Below, in pieces: positions 5,270-6,452 of a DNA stretch of 6,452 nt. The stretch spans positions 1 to 6,452 of the forward strand of contig CANGGC010000160.1 in NCBI GenBank assembly GCA_947453125.1, read 5' to 3'. This DNA comes from Planctomycetaceae bacterium. GTDB taxonomy: Bacteria > Planctomycetota > Planctomycetia > Pirellulales > UBA1268. The position numbers and the translations under genes are program-made. Numbering within the stretch: position 1 is the stretch's first letter; every line of letters starts with the position of its first letter. Below the pieces are notes generated by a model, which saw nothing but the letters and a program-made list of their open reading frames with translations, was not told the DNA's origin and did not search any database.

Positions 5270-6373
5270 ATGCTCCACGCGATCGTCATGGCCGGAGGAT
5301 CCGGCACCCGATTCTGGCCCGCCAGCCGCGCCGCCCTCCCGAAGCAACTCCTCCCCCTGGCCGGAACAACCACGCTCCTCGAGGACACCGTCGCCCGGCT
5401 CGATGCGCTTGTTCCCCCGGACCGGCTGATGATCGTCACCTCTTCCCGCCTCCTCCCGGCTGTCCGCCAACAGATCCCGACCGTCCCTGAAGCAGGGCTC
5501 GTCGGGGAACCGTGCAAGCGTGACACCGCCCCCTGCATCGGCCTGGCCGCGCTTCTGGTTGTCCGTCACGACCCCGATGCGATCATGGCGGTGATGCCCT
5601 CCGACCACTGCATCGCCCCCTCGGCGGCGTTCCGCGCCGCGATCCGGCAGGCCGAGGCCCTCGTCCTCGAGGCGCCCGGGAGGCTCGTCACGTTCGGAAT
5701 CCGCCCGACCTATCCCGCAGAGGGCTTTGGATACATCCAGGAAGGCGATCCGATCTCGTGCCCCCCCGCGCGGGACGGCGGGGAGCAGGCCACCGCCCCG
5801 GTCCATCGCGTGGCGAGATTCAAGGAGAAGCCGCCGGCAAGCGTCGCCCGCGAATACCTCGCTGCCGGCAACTATCTGTGGAACGCCGGCATCTTCGTCT
5901 GGAAGGCGGCGACGATCATCGCGGCCCTCCGCCGCCAGCAGCCGGAATGCCTCGCCCACCTCGAGCGGATCGCCGCCGCATGGGATAGCCCCGACCGTGA
6001 GCGAGTGTTTGCCGAGGAGTTCGCCGCCATCAAGGGGATCTCGATCGACTACGCCGTCCTCGAGCATGCCGAGGACGTGGCCGTGATCGAAGCCCCCTTC
6101 ATCTGGGACGACCTCGGCGGCTGGTCGGCGGTCGCCCGCCAGCGTGGGGGAGACACCGACGGCAACACCGTCATCGGCAAACACCTCGGGATCGAGACGG
6201 TGCGGACGATCGTTCGGTCGGGCGAGGATCACCTGGTCGTCACGATGGGGCTGGCGGATATGCTGGTCGTACACACCCCGGATGCCACACTTGTCGCCGC
6301 CCGGTCGCACGAAGAGGCGGTCCGCCGCGTCGTGGCGGAGTTGGAGAAGCGGGGCTGGAGCGATTTTCTCTGA
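5270..6373 (+). CDS. manC: Mannose-1-phosphate guanylyltransferase (GDP-mannose pyrophosphorylase)
   Basis: This enzyme makes GDP-mannose from mannose 1-phosphate and GTP in the cytoplasm, providing activated mannose (and, through other enzymes, GDP-fucose or GDP-rhamnose) for LPS, exopolysaccharide and glycoproteins. The 367-residue product is a complete nucleotidyltransferase domain of the ManC type: AGGSGTRFWPASR (8-20) with PKQ (24-26), MPSDH (109-113), FGIRPTYPAEGFGYI (142-156), RFKEKP (183-188), NYLWNAGIFVW (201-211), SIDYAVLE (258-265) and WDDLGGW (279-285). It lacks the C-terminal phosphomannose isomerase cupin of the ~470-residue bifunctional ManC/AlgA, so isomerase activity must come from elsewhere. 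The start has an AGGA site 7 nt upstream. The 103-nt gap after the pyrophosphorylase gene shows no convincing promoter or terminator, so co-transcription is possible. The symbol manC follows the family; some genomes use other names for the short form. Confidence 0.94.
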   Translation: MLHAIVMAGGSGTRFWPASRAALPKQLLPLAGTTTLLEDTVARLDALVPPDRLMIVTSSRLLPAVRQQIPTVPEAGLVGEPCKRDTAPCIGLAALLVVRHDPDAIMAVMPSDHCIAPSAAFRAAIRQAEALVLEAPGRLVTFGIRPTYPAEGFGYIQEGDPISCPPARDGGEQATAPVHRVARFKEKPPASVAREYLAAGNYLWNAGIFVWKAATIIAALRRQQPECLAHLERIAAAWDSPDRERVFAEEFAAIKGISIDYAVLEHAEDVAVIEAPFIWDDLGGWSAVARQRGGDTDGNTVIGKHLGIETVRTIVRSGEDHLVVTMGLADMLVVHTPDATLVAARSHEEAVRRVVAELEKRGWSDFL

Positions 6374-6428
6374 CGATGTCGCTTGCGGTCGCACGACAAA
6401 AAGGTCGCTGAAGAAGAGAGGGATGGCG

Positions 6429-6452
6429 ATGCCTGCTGGCAATTCCGCGGAC
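6429..6452 (+). CDS. Possible 5' end of a downstream gene (cut by the window edge)
   Basis: A purine-rich run (about 6410-6423) includes GAGAGG at 6416-6421, which ends 7 nt before the ATG at 6429. This is good spacing for a ribosome binding site. The frame reads MPAGNSAD and stays open to the edge. An in-frame ATG at 6423 is possible but too close to the site. Eight codons are too few to name the product. The support is the ribosome binding site and the same-strand context only. Confidence 0.35.

Noticed and set aside
6378..6402. Imperfect hairpin (GTCG...CGAC) after manC followed by AAAAA, considered as a terminator
   Set aside because: The stem is interrupted by a bulge and is followed by an A-run, not a T-run. 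On the minus strand the T-run would precede the hairpin, so neither strand fits.
6376..6411. Eleven-codon ORF (MSLAVARQKGR) just after manC
   Set aside because: It is very short, has no ribosome binding site and shows nothing to distinguish it from chance.
5147..6442. Minus-strand open frame of 431 codons opposite manC
   Set aside because: It covers the whole of manC in antisense, with compositionally biased Gly/Arg/Asp/Val translation and no domain signature.

Overview
The window is GC-rich, densely packed bacterial chromosome with every supported gene on the + strand. It most likely comes from a planctomycete of the Pirellulales type. The reasons are the MetK signature variants SVSMGHPDK and GGWGRHGG, which I recall from Rhodopirellula-type MetK; a eukaryote-like UDP-sugar pyrophosphorylase beside a short monofunctional mannose-1-phosphate guanylyltransferase; Kdo-lipid A machinery, which marks a Gram-negative outer membrane; and weak use of Shine-Dalgarno sites. 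No database search was possible, so the phylum call is an inference.

Layout. Positions 23-1318 encode a Kdo transferase (WaaA). A 114-nt gap follows, holding a credible sigma70-like promoter (TTGCCC - 17 nt - GATAAT) and a short leader. metK (SAM synthetase, GTG start) occupies 1433-2599. Only 8 nt later comes a 332-residue membrane protein of unknown function (2608-3606), with four predicted membrane segments and a cytoplasmic C-terminal domain carrying an HVGFCPPF motif. Nine nucleotides after it lies a 37-codon ORF (3616-3729) for a single-pass membrane microprotein. Next is an eukaryote-like UDP-N-acetylhexosamine pyrophosphorylase (best start 3742, to 5166), a 103-nt spacer, and a mannose-1-phosphate guanylyltransferase (5270-6373). 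The last 79 nt contain a purine-rich ribosome binding site and probably the first codons of another gene (6429 onward).

How it fits together. Three of the genes serve cell-envelope sugar metabolism: WaaA adds Kdo to lipid A, the UAP-like enzyme makes a UDP-activated (N-acetyl)hexosamine, and ManC makes GDP-mannose. metK is a housekeeping gene that probably starts its own transcript. The tight spacing from metK through the UAP-like gene (gaps of 8, 9 and 12 nt) suggests one co-transcribed, partly translationally coupled unit. I saw no tRNA, rRNA, CRISPR array, insertion sequence or phage signature. The least explained parts are the membrane protein and the microprotein after it. I found no convincing evidence of a complete new system.
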